Below are positions 26,871 to 35,192 of a stretch of DNA of 64,000 nucleotides, piece after piece; positions within the stretch are counted from its first letter, which is position 1; each line of letters starts with the position of its first letter. This stretch comes from Shewanella pealeana ATCC 700345. GTDB taxonomy: Bacteria; Pseudomonadota; Gammaproteobacteria; Enterobacterales; Shewanellaceae. Position numbers and translations under genes: made by a program. The DNA lies in contig NC_009901.1 in NCBI RefSeq assembly GCF_000018285.1, forward strand, positions 5,021,001-5,085,000, in the 5' to 3' direction. The notes under the pieces were generated by a model that was not told where the DNA came from, did no database searches, and saw only the letters and a program-made list of their open reading frames with translations.

Positions 26871-27422
26871 ATGTTTCAACTATTTTGGAAAGGGCTGCTA
26901 AAACTTATTGGCTGGAAAATTTCCGGCGAGCTGCCAAATGATAAACAATTTATTGCCATCGTTGCGCCACATACCAGTAACTGGGACTTCATCATTGGTG
27001 TAATTGCCCGTGGTGCATTAGGCGCTAAAGTAAACTTCTTAGGAAAACATCAATTGTTTATCCCACCTTGGGGTTGGTTTTTCCGCGCCATCGGCGGCAC
27101 ACCTGTTGATAGGCGTAAAAGCAATAATCTAGTCGATGCTGTGGCTGAACTATTTAAGACTAACCCTAATTTCCGCCTAGCCTTAGCGCCAGAGGGCACC
27201 CGTAGTCCCGTGTCTCGTTGGAAAACAGGCTTTTACCATATCGCCAATAAAGCTCAGGTGCCCATCATCACAGTGGGACTCGATTTTGGTCGAAAAACCG
27301 TAGTGATTGCCGAAGGCAAAATGCCAACGGGCGATATTCGACATGAAATGAATGAGATAGTCGACTTCTACCGCTCGATTCAAGGCCGTCACCCAAAGGT
27401 CATTCCAGACTACATTCCTTAG
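26871..27422 (+). CDS. 1-acylglycerol-3-phosphate acyltransferase-like protein (PlsC family)
   Basis: This 183-residue acyltransferase has the two diagnostic motifs: HTSNWD (H-x4-D, about residues 34-39) and PEGTRS (about residues 107-112). FLGKHQLF and IGGTPVDRR fit the acceptor-binding region. It is shorter than PlsC and lacks a long N-terminal anchor, like the YihG-unrelated, short lysophospholipid acyltransferases of marine bacteria. It probably acylates a lysophospholipid or related glycerol ester at the inner membrane. Confidence 0.85.
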   Translation: MFQLFWKGLLKLIGWKISGELPNDKQFIAIVAPHTSNWDFIIGVIARGALGAKVNFLGKHQLFIPPWGWFFRAIGGTPVDRRKSNNLVDAVAELFKTNPNFRLALAPEGTRSPVSRWKTGFYHIANKAQVPIITVGLDFGRKTVVIAEGKMPTGDIRHEMNEIVDFYRSIQGRHPKVIPDYIP

Positions 27423-27486
27423 CATATTGCCTAAATAATATCTGGCAGCTATAGTGCTGCCAGATATTCCAAATTGTATAAAATTT

Positions 27487-28113
27487 ATGAGCTTCGATAC
27501 CTGGTTACTCTACCTATTCGCCATCCTATTGATTGCAGTGTCTCCCGGCACTATGGCTGTACTGTCTATGGGCCACGGTATTCACTACGGTAAGAGCCGC
27601 AGCATTGCGACGGCATTCGGTAGTGTAAGCTCGGCGCTGATCCTTATGATGGCCTCAGCTGCAGGCCTAGGTGCTTTGCTAAGTGCCACCGAGTATGGCT
27701 TTACTGTATTAAAGTGGTGTGGCGCAGCTTACCTGCTGTTTCTTGGCATTAAGTTATTGCTTACTAGAGGTGATGGCAAAGGGCTGGAACTCAAAACCAC
27801 CCAAGGTAAAGGCACACCAAAACAGCTATTCAAGCAGGCCTTTCTGGTCGGCATTAGTAATCCTAAAGATCTACTGTTTTTCGCCGCTCTATTCCCTCAG
27901 TTTATTGATATCAGTGCACCGCAAGGGCCGCAGCTTGCTATCCTCGCCACAACTTGGGCCGTGGTCGATTTTAGCTTCGTGATGATCTACGCCAGCATGG
28001 CCAATGTGCTTGCGCCAACATTGAAGTCGAGCAATAGACTGCATTGGTTCGATAGAACCAGCGGTGGGGTATTTGTGGCTCTGGCAGCGATTTTAGTCAG
28101 CCGCGAAAACTAG
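27487..28113 (+). CDS. LysE family amino acid exporter
   Basis: This inner-membrane exporter of the LysE/RhtB family has about 208 residues from the ATG at 27487. The open frame extends to 27454, but family members begin close to MSFDTWLLYLFAILLIAVSPGT. That PGP-like region, GISNPKDLLFFAALFPQFID, and six hydrophobic segments support the call. Its substrate, an amino acid or homoserine-lactone-like compound, cannot be told. A shared terminator follows. Confidence 0.88.
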   Translation: MSFDTWLLYLFAILLIAVSPGTMAVLSMGHGIHYGKSRSIATAFGSVSSALILMMASAAGLGALLSATEYGFTVLKWCGAAYLLFLGIKLLLTRGDGKGLELKTTQGKGTPKQLFKQAFLVGISNPKDLLFFAALFPQFIDISAPQGPQLAILATTWAVVDFSFVMIYASMANVLAPTLKSSNRLHWFDRTSGGVFVALAAILVSREN

Positions 28114-28134
28114 TTTATCTGTAAGCCACAAAAC

Positions 28135-28185
28135 AAAAAGCCAAGTTTAATACTAAAATACTCATTAGTTTTAACTTGGCTTTTT
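28135..28185. terminator. Bidirectional terminator between LysE and MscS genes
   Basis: AAAAAGCCAAGTT at 28135-28147 pairs with AACTTGGCTTTTT at 28173-28185 around a 25-nt loop that can pair further. T-runs occur on both strands between convergent stops. Confidence 0.85.
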
Positions 28186-28202
28186 AGTGCGAGCTTAACG
28201 CA

Positions 28203-29462
28203 CTAATGCTTTAAGCTGCGCACATCCGCTCCTGTAGGCCCTTGGAATACTCGCAAGCCAAACTCTGGCAGAATCGAAAAGATATGATCGAAAATATCGG
28301 CTTGGATCCCCTCGTAAAATTCCCAGCGGGTATCGTTAGTAAAGATATAAAGCTCGATTGGTACACCGAGTTCGGTCGGCGCGAGCTGGCGTACCATCAG
28401 TGTCATATCTTTACGGATCTTATCGTGCTGTTGCAGGTACTCCTGAACATAAGCTCTAAAGGTACCTAGATTGGTTAGATGACGACTATTCACGTACATA
28501 TCCGCATCTTCAACTTGAGCGTTATATGTAATGATCTCCGCCGATTTAGCAGAGAAATAGTCCTTAAGATGATTGATCTTGCTTAAACTGCGCATATCCT
28601 CTTCAGTTAAAAAACGCACCGATTGAATATCTATCTGTAGCGCGCGCTTAATTCTACGGCCACCGGATTCAGACATGCCACGCCAGTTTCTAAAGGAGCC
28701 AGAAGTTAAAGCGTAAGCTGGTAGCATGGTCAGTGTTTGGTCAAAGTTACGTACCTTAACCGTGGTCAACGACACCTCTTCAACCGTACCGTTAGCGCCA
28801 AAGTTATCCATCTCGATCCAGTCTCCGGGGCTCACCATACGGTTAGCAGCCAGCTGAATCCCCGCCACAAAGCCCAAGATAGTATCCCTAAATACCAACA
28901 TGACTAAACCGGTTGCAACACCTAAACCACTTAAGAAATAGACTGGCGATTGGTCTGCTAAAACCGAGATTGAGATGATGATAGCGACGAAAAACATGAA
29001 GAGTTTAGCCAGCTGTACAAAGCTCTTAATCGGCAACCTACGGCTGACTAAATTATAATCGGCTATCTCATTAGCTGCGTCCAAGGCGCTATAAACCGCG
29101 CGAACAAACAAGATAACGATAGTCACATCGAGCAGGCGATCGCTTAGACTGCTAAGAACCTTGTGGTCATTCAAGGCCAGCGGCAACAAAATATTCAAGA
29201 TAATAATGGGTACAAGTATGGCTATCTTCTCCAATACTTGATGACGCATAAAGATGTCATCCCAATGCGCCTTAGAACGCAGAATAACCATATTCATGGT
29301 GGTCACCACTCCGCGTTTTACGAAGAAATAACCGATAAAAGCCACCACAAAACATGCCAGCACCATAATCGCGCTCGACACGCCATCAGACGGTTGAGTG
29401 TTGATGCCAATATTAGTTAACCACTGAGCAATCGCAGCGCGTAATTCCTGATCCAAAGTCAT
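28203..29462 (-). CDS. MscS-family mechanosensitive channel (YbdG/miniconductance type)
   Basis: This 419-residue inner-membrane channel opens under membrane tension during hypo-osmotic shock. Five or so membrane helices occupy residues 25-180. The pore helix and MscS beta domain follow: GLGVATGLVMLVFRDTILGFVAGIQLAANRMVSPGDWIEM. The C-terminal part with FRNWRGMSESGGRRIKRALQID is the longer miniconductance type seen in YbdG. It appears to be a single gene. Confidence 0.9.
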   Translation of the reverse strand: MTLDQELRAAIAQWLTNIGINTQPSDGVSSAIMVLACFVVAFIGYFFVKRGVVTTMNMVILRSKAHWDDIFMRHQVLEKIAILVPIIILNILLPLALNDHKVLSSLSDRLLDVTIVILFVRAVYSALDAANEIADYNLVSRRLPIKSFVQLAKLFMFFVAIIISISVLADQSPVYFLSGLGVATGLVMLVFRDTILGFVAGIQLAANRMVSPGDWIEMDNFGANGTVEEVSLTTVKVRNFDQTLTMLPAYALTSGSFRNWRGMSESGGRRIKRALQIDIQSVRFLTEEDMRSLSKINHLKDYFSAKSAEIITYNAQVEDADMYVNSRHLTNLGTFRAYVQEYLQQHDKIRKDMTLMVRQLAPTELGVPIELYIFTNDTRWEFYEGIQADIFDHIFSILPEFGLRVFQGPTGADVRSLKH

Positions 29463-29650
29463 TCTCCAATTCTTGCGCGCTCAAATGAGCATTCAACGAG
29501 TCAAAACCTATCAACATTAACCTCGATAGGTTGAAACATAACCCTTACAAACATCTATTATACAAGTCATTTTAGCACTCTTGGTTGACTGTAAACCAAA
29601 GATTTAGAACAATCTATCACCATCAGCTAGCCATTTTAATTGAGGGAATG

Positions 29651-30187
29651 ATGATTCGATACTTGATAGCCAGCCTATTTGCGCTTACTTGCCACGGCGT
29701 CATGGCAAATGACTTCAGTCTAGAACCTGAGACCAAACCCGCTCCAGTTATGGCTGTAACTCTAGACTATATTCCAGCTGCAGAAGATATGTATGGCGTT
29801 ACCTTTGCGCCTCGTCACTACGACCGAGATTATGCCGATTGGGGTTATTACATAGGCTATGCTCAGAGTAAAAAAGAGGATGTGTATGTTGAGCCCCCAG
29901 GAGAAGCCTATACCCAAGACTCTCTCTGGCGCTTTGGCGTTAGCTACTCACTGACTAGCGAGCTCAGCCTCTATGGTGGCGCGACTGCCTACATCACTGA
30001 GTACTCCTCCACCACCAATATCGTGCCTTATGTTGTCGGCGCAGAGCCTGTCTGGGAAACCGATAAAAATACGACTTGGGGAGCAGAAGTCGGCCTACGT
30101 TACGTTCTCGGTAAACACCTCACCCTTGGCGCTGGCTACAACTCAGCGACCGAATCAGCAATATTTAGTATCGGCTATTCGATGTAA
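29651..30187 (+). CDS. Outer membrane beta-barrel-like protein
   Basis: This protein has about 178 residues from the ATG at 29651, preceded by GAGG. The signal peptide is MIRYLIASLFALTCHGVMA. The mature part alternates short strands rich in Tyr/Trp/Gly (YADWGYYIGYAQSKKED, WRFGVSYSLTSELSLYGGATAY, WGAEVGLRYVLGKHLTLGAGYNS) and ends in IFSIGYSM. This is typical of a small eight-stranded outer-membrane barrel. No family name is recognised. Confidence 0.75.
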   Translation: MIRYLIASLFALTCHGVMANDFSLEPETKPAPVMAVTLDYIPAAEDMYGVTFAPRHYDRDYADWGYYIGYAQSKKEDVYVEPPGEAYTQDSLWRFGVSYSLTSELSLYGGATAYITEYSSTTNIVPYVVGAEPVWETDKNTTWGAEVGLRYVLGKHLTLGAGYNSATESAIFSIGYSM

Positions 30188-30217
30188 AAGCGTTTGCTAT
30201 CACTCGCATACAAGCCC

Positions 30218-30250
30218 AGCCCTCTCACGCTCCATAATCATTAGAGGGCT
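30218..30250 (+). terminator. Hairpin after outer-membrane protein gene
   Basis: AGCCCTCT pairs with AGAGGGCT across a 17-nt loop, 31 bp after the stop. There is no following T-run, so factor-independent termination is uncertain. The remaining stretch to 30556 is AT-rich and gene-free and should hold the promoter of the alcohol dehydrogenase. Confidence 0.45.
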
Positions 30251-30556
30251 AGTACTAGATACTCATAGCTAGCCCACTAAACCTCAGTAACCAATTACTA
30301 CTAATCAGCATTCCCCCGCCATGTTGCACCAACAAGGCAAGTTGCCTCTGCCAGCCGATTATTACTATTTGGTAAAAATCATTTTCAATTTTAGCTAATT
30401 ATCATTTTAAACGTAAAGAGTAAACTCTCCTCATCGATTAAGCACAGGCAATTAGTACTGATGCCTTCAAACGATAAAAATCACTTTTATATTATCAACC
30501 TCTTTAATTTTTTTATTTAACAATTTGATTTTTAACTTAAATTTTAGGAAAACATT

Positions 30557-31708
30557 ATGAGCAGCGTATTTTACATGCCTCCAATGACTCTTATGGGTCA
30601 AAACGCAATCCAATCTCTAGGTTCAGAGCTAACAAGCAAAGAGCTAAAGAAAGCACTTATCGTTACCGACGGTGTACTCGTTGAAATTGGCCTAGTTAAT
30701 CGCCTAACTGATGAACTAAAAAGCCACAACATCGACTTTGCTATCTATGACGGCGTTAAGCCAAACCCAACTGAAAAAAATATCGAAGATGGCCTTGCCC
30801 TACTAGCGCAAGAAAACTGTGACTTTGTTATTTCATTTGGTGGTGGTTCTTCACACGATGCAGCAAAAGGTATTGCATTAGTTGCTGCAAACGGTGGCCA
30901 TATTCGTGATTACTCAAAAGGTGTGCATACATCTAAGAAACCACAGCTTCCACTAGTGACCATTAACACAACTGCTGGTACGGCTTCAGAAATGACAGTA
31001 TTTGCCATCATTACTAACGAAGCTGACGAAACCAAATACCCAGTTGTTGATAAGCATTTCACTCCAATTATTGCTGTAAATGACTCAGAACTCATGGTTG
31101 CTATGCCTAAGTTCTTAACTGCAGCAACAGGTATGGACGCACTAACTCACGCTGTTGAAGCCTATGTTTCTACTGCAGCAACACCTATTACTGATGCCTC
31201 AGCTATCAAGGCAATAGAGCTAATTTCACAAAACTTAGCTACTGCAGTTGAGAACGGTGAAGATCGCCAAGCACGTGATGCAATGCAGTACGGTGAGTAC
31301 CTTGCTGGTATGGCATTCTCTAATGCTTCGCTCGGTTATGTTCACTCTATGGCGCATCAGTTAGGCGGTGTTTACGACTTAGTACATGGTCTATGTAACG
31401 CAATTCTTCTACCTGAAGTTTCACGTTTCAACGCTGTAGCAACCCCAACACGCTTTGTTGATATAGCCAGAGCTATGGGTGTTGATGTATCAAACATGAC
31501 CCAAAAGCAAGCTATCGAAGCCGGCATAGAGGCAATTGAAGCCCTATCTCGTCAAGTAGGCACAGCACAACGCCTAAGTGACTTAGGTGTTACTGAAGAG
31601 AAACTCGCATTCATGGCGCAAAACGCGCTAAACGATGCCTGCTCTCTAACTAATCCACGTAAAGCGAGCCTTGAAGAAATCATCACTATCTTCAGAGCGC
31701 GTTTGTAA
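30557..31708 (+). CDS. Iron-containing alcohol dehydrogenase
   Basis: This 383-residue NAD(P)-dependent dehydrogenase belongs to the group III (Fe-dependent) family with YiaY, FucO and AdhB. FGGGSSHDAAKG forms the nucleotide site, and TTAGTASEMT follows. Metal-ligand histidines occur in ALTHAVEAYVS and GYVHSMAHQLGGVYDLVHGLCNAILLP. The substrate is not evident. The EutQ-like cupin gene follows at 67 bp. Codons are AT-richer and more uniform than in flanking genes, which may reflect high expression. Confidence 0.92.
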   Translation: MSSVFYMPPMTLMGQNAIQSLGSELTSKELKKALIVTDGVLVEIGLVNRLTDELKSHNIDFAIYDGVKPNPTEKNIEDGLALLAQENCDFVISFGGGSSHDAAKGIALVAANGGHIRDYSKGVHTSKKPQLPLVTINTTAGTASEMTVFAIITNEADETKYPVVDKHFTPIIAVNDSELMVAMPKFLTAATGMDALTHAVEAYVSTAATPITDASAIKAIELISQNLATAVENGEDRQARDAMQYGEYLAGMAFSNASLGYVHSMAHQLGGVYDLVHGLCNAILLPEVSRFNAVATPTRFVDIARAMGVDVSNMTQKQAIEAGIEAIEALSRQVGTAQRLSDLGVTEEKLAFMAQNALNDACSLTNPRKASLEEIITIFRARL

Positions 31709-31775
31709 TTCAGTCTTAAATCCATCAAATAAGGGGGGGATAAGCTTCCCCCTCATTCATTATTCTAGGATCCCC

Positions 31776-32171
31776 ATGACAAGCTTAACCAGTCAAAGCA
31801 ACAAAATTACCCTGATCAAATCAGGCTCATTCGCACTTAATGATTTAAGCCAGTTATTAAATATCGAAAACCTAAAGAGTGATATGGCTGAAGTAAGTGT
31901 CACTAACAACAGCAACGCCCTCACTATTGGCCACTTTACTATGGCGCCAGGTACTGAATTTGAGTACTTCTATGATTCTGTTGAATATAAGGTGATCACC
32001 AAGGGAAAAATCATCGTACGTGATACCGACAACGTGAAATACGTTGCAGAAGTCGGTGACGTATTACTTTTCTCTCCTGATGTAACCGTCATTTTTGATG
32101 CAGAGAGTGATGGCGAAGCCATCTACACAGCTCATCGCCTAGCTGCAGCTGATTTTGCCCCAAAAGCTTAA
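31776..32171 (+). CDS. EutQ-like cupin protein
   Basis: This protein has about 131 residues from the ATG at 31776. The longer open frame would overlap the dehydrogenase end and lacks a ribosome site. The sequence follows the C-terminal cupin domain of EutQ: TIGHFTMAPGTEFEYFYDSVEYKVITKGKIIVRDTDNVKYVAEVGDVLLFSPDVTVIF. In EutQ the domain is linked to ethanolamine microcompartments and acetate kinase-like activity. No other eut gene is present here. Pairing with an alcohol dehydrogenase suggests a role in alcohol/aldehyde metabolism. Confidence 0.78.
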   Translation: MTSLTSQSNKITLIKSGSFALNDLSQLLNIENLKSDMAEVSVTNNSNALTIGHFTMAPGTEFEYFYDSVEYKVITKGKIIVRDTDNVKYVAEVGDVLLFSPDVTVIFDAESDGEAIYTAHRLAAADFAPKA

Positions 32172-32184
32172 CCACTGACTTTAT

Positions 32185-32220
32185 ACACCAACCCGACTTT
32201 TATCTTCGGGTTGGTGTTTT
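32185..32220 (+). terminator. Terminator after EutQ-like gene
   Basis: A twelve-bp stem (ACACCAACCCGA with TCGGGTTGGTGT) is followed by TTTT, 14 bp downstream of the stop. It closes the dehydrogenase-cupin operon. Confidence 0.85.
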
Positions 32221-32348
32221 ACGACCAATAAACCAAACTTCTCCCTCTGTGATCCTGCGATAACACCGCCTTATTCTGACTAACGCCTGTATTAATCCCG
32301 CACGACTTTGTCTATGCTAGGGCAATCAACTTAAACAGGTTATTTCCC

Positions 32349-33011
32349 ATGTATAAAGCTCTGCGTACCTACACCTCGATTGCATTATTACTATTTTCTA
32401 TACCGGCATTTTCCGAAGAGGTGGCGCGAGTCACTCTAGAAAATGGTGCGACGGTCAAATTAAACGATGACTTCACTTGGGAATATGTGATTCTCGAGAG
32501 TCAAATCAAACCTGATACCGCAGTGCCAGTTACCTTACCAGCTACAGTCGGCACGGTTGTGGCTGTAGAGAGCGCAGCTCCAGCAATATCCGAAGCACCA
32601 ACAACAGCAGTGCCGTCGACATTGCCAGCAAAAACAGAAACGTTAACCTCTTCAGCGATAGCCCAATCGGCACTACTAAAATCAACCGCTAAAGGCGGCG
32701 TCAAAGTCAGCTTTCTTGATAGCCAATGGGATGATGATGGCCGTTTAGGGCTCACCTTCGAGCTTAATAGCAACAGCCCCGAGCACTACGTAATGATAGA
32801 GCTAGAAGTCAGCCTATTTGCCGACTCTGGTGCATTAATAAAGAAAGAGACGGTTAAAGTTTGGCAAGCGGTATTTAGAATGCCTGACACTTACCTACGC
32901 AAAGGTCAGACTCGTGACAGTCGCGTATTCTGGATTGAGGACTTAGATCCTAAGCTATGGACTAAAGAGTTGATGAGCCTGAAAATCGGTGAGATGGACT
33001 CACGCATGTAA
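32349..33011 (+). CDS. DUF3157 family periplasmic protein
   Basis: This 220-residue protein has a signal peptide (to AFSEE). A short block, RVTLENGATVKLNDDFTWEYV, is typical of this family. A low-complexity Ala/Thr/Pro/Val linker (about 50-105) follows, then a C-terminal beta-rich domain (VKVSFLDSQWDDDGRLGLTFELNSNSPEHYVMIELEVSLF). The role is unknown. It is a single gene with its own strong terminator. Confidence 0.8.
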   Translation: MYKALRTYTSIALLLFSIPAFSEEVARVTLENGATVKLNDDFTWEYVILESQIKPDTAVPVTLPATVGTVVAVESAAPAISEAPTTAVPSTLPAKTETLTSSAIAQSALLKSTAKGGVKVSFLDSQWDDDGRLGLTFELNSNSPEHYVMIELEVSLFADSGALIKKETVKVWQAVFRMPDTYLRKGQTRDSRVFWIEDLDPKLWTKELMSLKIGEMDSRM

Positions 33012-33032
33012 CCTCAACAATAGTCGTTAACC

Positions 33033-33066
33033 AAGCCGTAAGGGCTCAACCCTTACGGCTTTTTTC
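33033..33066 (+). terminator. Terminator after DUF3157 gene
   Basis: A perfect 12-bp stem, AAGCCGTAAGGG/CCCTTACGGCTT, has a 5-nt loop and a T-run. Confidence 0.92.
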
Positions 33067-33241
33067 GTTTAAATGGGCCGTAGAAAGCAGATAGCGCTCT
33101 AAACTTTTGCCATTAAACCTAACCAGATGAGTTTCAGCATAACATTTAGTTATAGCTGAGAAATATTTAATCAATTGACCAAAATGGGGGGCGTAAACAT
33201 ATAATCCACCCATAGATTAAATATATTATTCCGGTTGTATT

Positions 33242-33982
33242 ATGGAACTCTCATTATTATTAATGACAGTGTTTTTTGCAGCAACACTACAAGCTGCAAC
33301 AGGTTTTGGATTTGGATTAATTGGCGTAAGCTTCTTATTGGTTTTATTACAATCTAATTCTGCTGTTCAAATTGTTATTATATTAACATTAGCCATGTCG
33401 TTAGTTCATTGGGTTAAAATTCGCAAAATCGCGCCAATGGAACTGGTTAAAAAAATAATGTTAGGTTGTGCCTTAGGCTATCCAATTGGCATTATTATTT
33501 TCAGTAATTTCGACCTTACAGGGCTAAAGATAGCCGTTGCTATTCTCATTCTGGCTATCACTGCACAAAACATCTTAGAAATGGTCAAAGTCCGCAGAGG
33601 CCGTGAAGCCGTCCCAGCTAGCATGGGCAGAGGTTCATGCTTTGGAGTCGGCACCATGTCTGGCGTGATGGCCAGCGCCATGGCCATGCCTGGCCCTGTG
33701 GTTATTGCCTATCTAACTCGTAGTCCACTGGCTAAAGATCAAATCCGTGCAACGGTAATCACCTGCTCCACCTTCTCCTATATTGTCGCTTTAGGCCTAC
33801 AAGCCTCATTCGTCGGCATTGAAGTCGCTACTTTTAAAACATCCATGATGTTAATTCCTGCGACTTTTGCTGGAGCCTTCTTTGGTGATTACATATCAAA
33901 ATATATTAACCAAGAATTATTTAAAAAAATAACACTCGCAGTTTTACTGGGCAGCGGAATAAACATCCTGCTCAATATATAA
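33242..33982 (+). CDS. TauE/SafE family sulfite exporter-like permease
   Basis: This 246-residue membrane protein has seven or eight helices in two homologous halves. GFGFGLIGVSFLLVL in the first half and SGVMASAMAMPGPVVIAYL in the second are the paired TauE/SafE motifs. Members of the family export sulfite or sulfoacetate. The next gene encodes a cysteine/cysteate lyase family enzyme, 80 bp away on the same strand, so export of sulfite made by that enzyme is a reasonable inference. The leader up to 33242 and the first codons are notably AT-rich. Confidence 0.87.
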   Translation: MELSLLLMTVFFAATLQAATGFGFGLIGVSFLLVLLQSNSAVQIVIILTLAMSLVHWVKIRKIAPMELVKKIMLGCALGYPIGIIIFSNFDLTGLKIAVAILILAITAQNILEMVKVRRGREAVPASMGRGSCFGVGTMSGVMASAMAMPGPVVIAYLTRSPLAKDQIRATVITCSTFSYIVALGLQASFVGIEVATFKTSMMLIPATFAGAFFGDYISKYINQELFKKITLAVLLGSGINILLNI

Positions 33983-34062
33983 ATACAAAATAAAACCAGA
34001 CATTAAAAAGCTATTCTTATAAATATTGATAAAAGAATAAATTAATATAAAGGAATCAAAAC

Positions 34063-35082
34063 ATGCTTACTGATAAATACCCTAAAGCTCAATTAGCTCA
34101 CACTCCAACCCCTTTCGAATTTATGGCCAATATGACCAAGAAATTCGATGGCCCTAAATTATGGATTAAACGTGACGATGCAACTGGCTTAGCCATGGGT
34201 GGTAACAAGGCTCGTCAATTAGAGTTTTACGTTGGTAAGGCTCAAGCCGATGGTTGTGACACCCTACTCACCACAGGTGCGGTTCAGTCTAACCACGTTC
34301 GTATGACTGTTGCAGCAGCACGTAAGATGGGCTGGCATGTTGAAGTACAGCTAGAGCACCGTGTTGATGGCCGACTACCTGAGTACGAAGATAGCGGTAA
34401 CCCATTCCTAGATAAATTAATGGGCGCAAAAATTCACAACTATCCAGTAGGTGAAGATGAGAACGGTGCGGATCAGGTGATGTATGACAGAGCCGACGAG
34501 CTAGCGGAAGAGGGCTACAAGCCGTTCGTTATTCCACTAGGCGCTGTAGGTAAAACACCTTGGGGCGCACTAGGTTATGTTGACTGTGTTGAAGAGTTAT
34601 TGCTTCAAGCGCAAGCGACTGGCATGAAGATCGATGCCATCGTATTACCAACAGGCTCAGCTAACACCCACGCAGGTGTTTTAGCTGGCTTAATCGCGCT
34701 AAACAGCGATATCCCAGTATATGGTTTCTGTGTTCGCCGCGATAAAGTAGCTCAGTTCGAGCGTGTATTAGTTAAGACTCGCAAAGTACTGCAACTGCTT
34801 GGTGTTGATGAAAATAAAGCGACTCACGACTTAGTTAAGTGTGAAGATTGGGTGCTTGGCCCTGGATATGGCCAATTGACGACTGAAGTTCATGAAGCAA
34901 TCGAGATTTTAGGTCATGAAGAAGGGATATTATTAGACCCTACCTACACAGCTAAGAGCATGGCTGGCATGATCGGCATGATCCGCGACGGTCAATTCAC
35001 TAAAGATCAGAACGTCGTCTTTTTACACACAGGTGGTACACCAGCCCTATTCGGCTACCCAGAACTGATTGCCAATAAGTAA
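34063..35082 (+). CDS. D-cysteine desulfhydrase / L-cysteate sulfo-lyase family PLP enzyme
   Basis: This 339-residue fold-type II PLP enzyme has the catalytic lysine in MGGNKARQLEFY (about residue 48) and the GAVQSNHVRMTVAAA loop that binds the substrate carboxylate. It also shows the phosphate-binding LPTGSANTHAGVLAGL and a C-terminal HTGGTPALFGYP. The family includes D-cysteine desulfhydrase (DcyD), ACC deaminase and L-cysteate sulfo-lyase (CuyA). CuyA in marine bacteria is coupled to a TauE-like sulfite exporter, as here. RidA downstream would remove aminoacrylate formed by either reaction. The substrate is not decided by sequence alone. Confidence 0.85.
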   Translation: MLTDKYPKAQLAHTPTPFEFMANMTKKFDGPKLWIKRDDATGLAMGGNKARQLEFYVGKAQADGCDTLLTTGAVQSNHVRMTVAAARKMGWHVEVQLEHRVDGRLPEYEDSGNPFLDKLMGAKIHNYPVGEDENGADQVMYDRADELAEEGYKPFVIPLGAVGKTPWGALGYVDCVEELLLQAQATGMKIDAIVLPTGSANTHAGVLAGLIALNSDIPVYGFCVRRDKVAQFERVLVKTRKVLQLLGVDENKATHDLVKCEDWVLGPGYGQLTTEVHEAIEILGHEEGILLDPTYTAKSMAGMIGMIRDGQFTKDQNVVFLHTGGTPALFGYPELIANK

Positions 35083-35099
35083 AAACTAAATAAAAAAAC

Positions 35100-35126
35100 A
35101 TGCCTGAGGGTCTTCTCAGGCATTTT
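35100..35126 (+). terminator. Intercistronic hairpin between lyase and NhaC genes
   Basis: The perfect stem ATGCCTGAG/CTCAGGCAT has a 6-nt loop and only four Ts. It lies 17 bp after the lyase stop and 66 bp before the next start. It may be a partial terminator that lowers downstream expression, or an mRNA end-stabiliser. Confidence 0.7.
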
Positions 35127-35192
35127 GGCCAAATTTTCATTCCTCGTCGCCACTGTCCCTACAGCCATGACGAAGGAATAGGTAGAATCATT

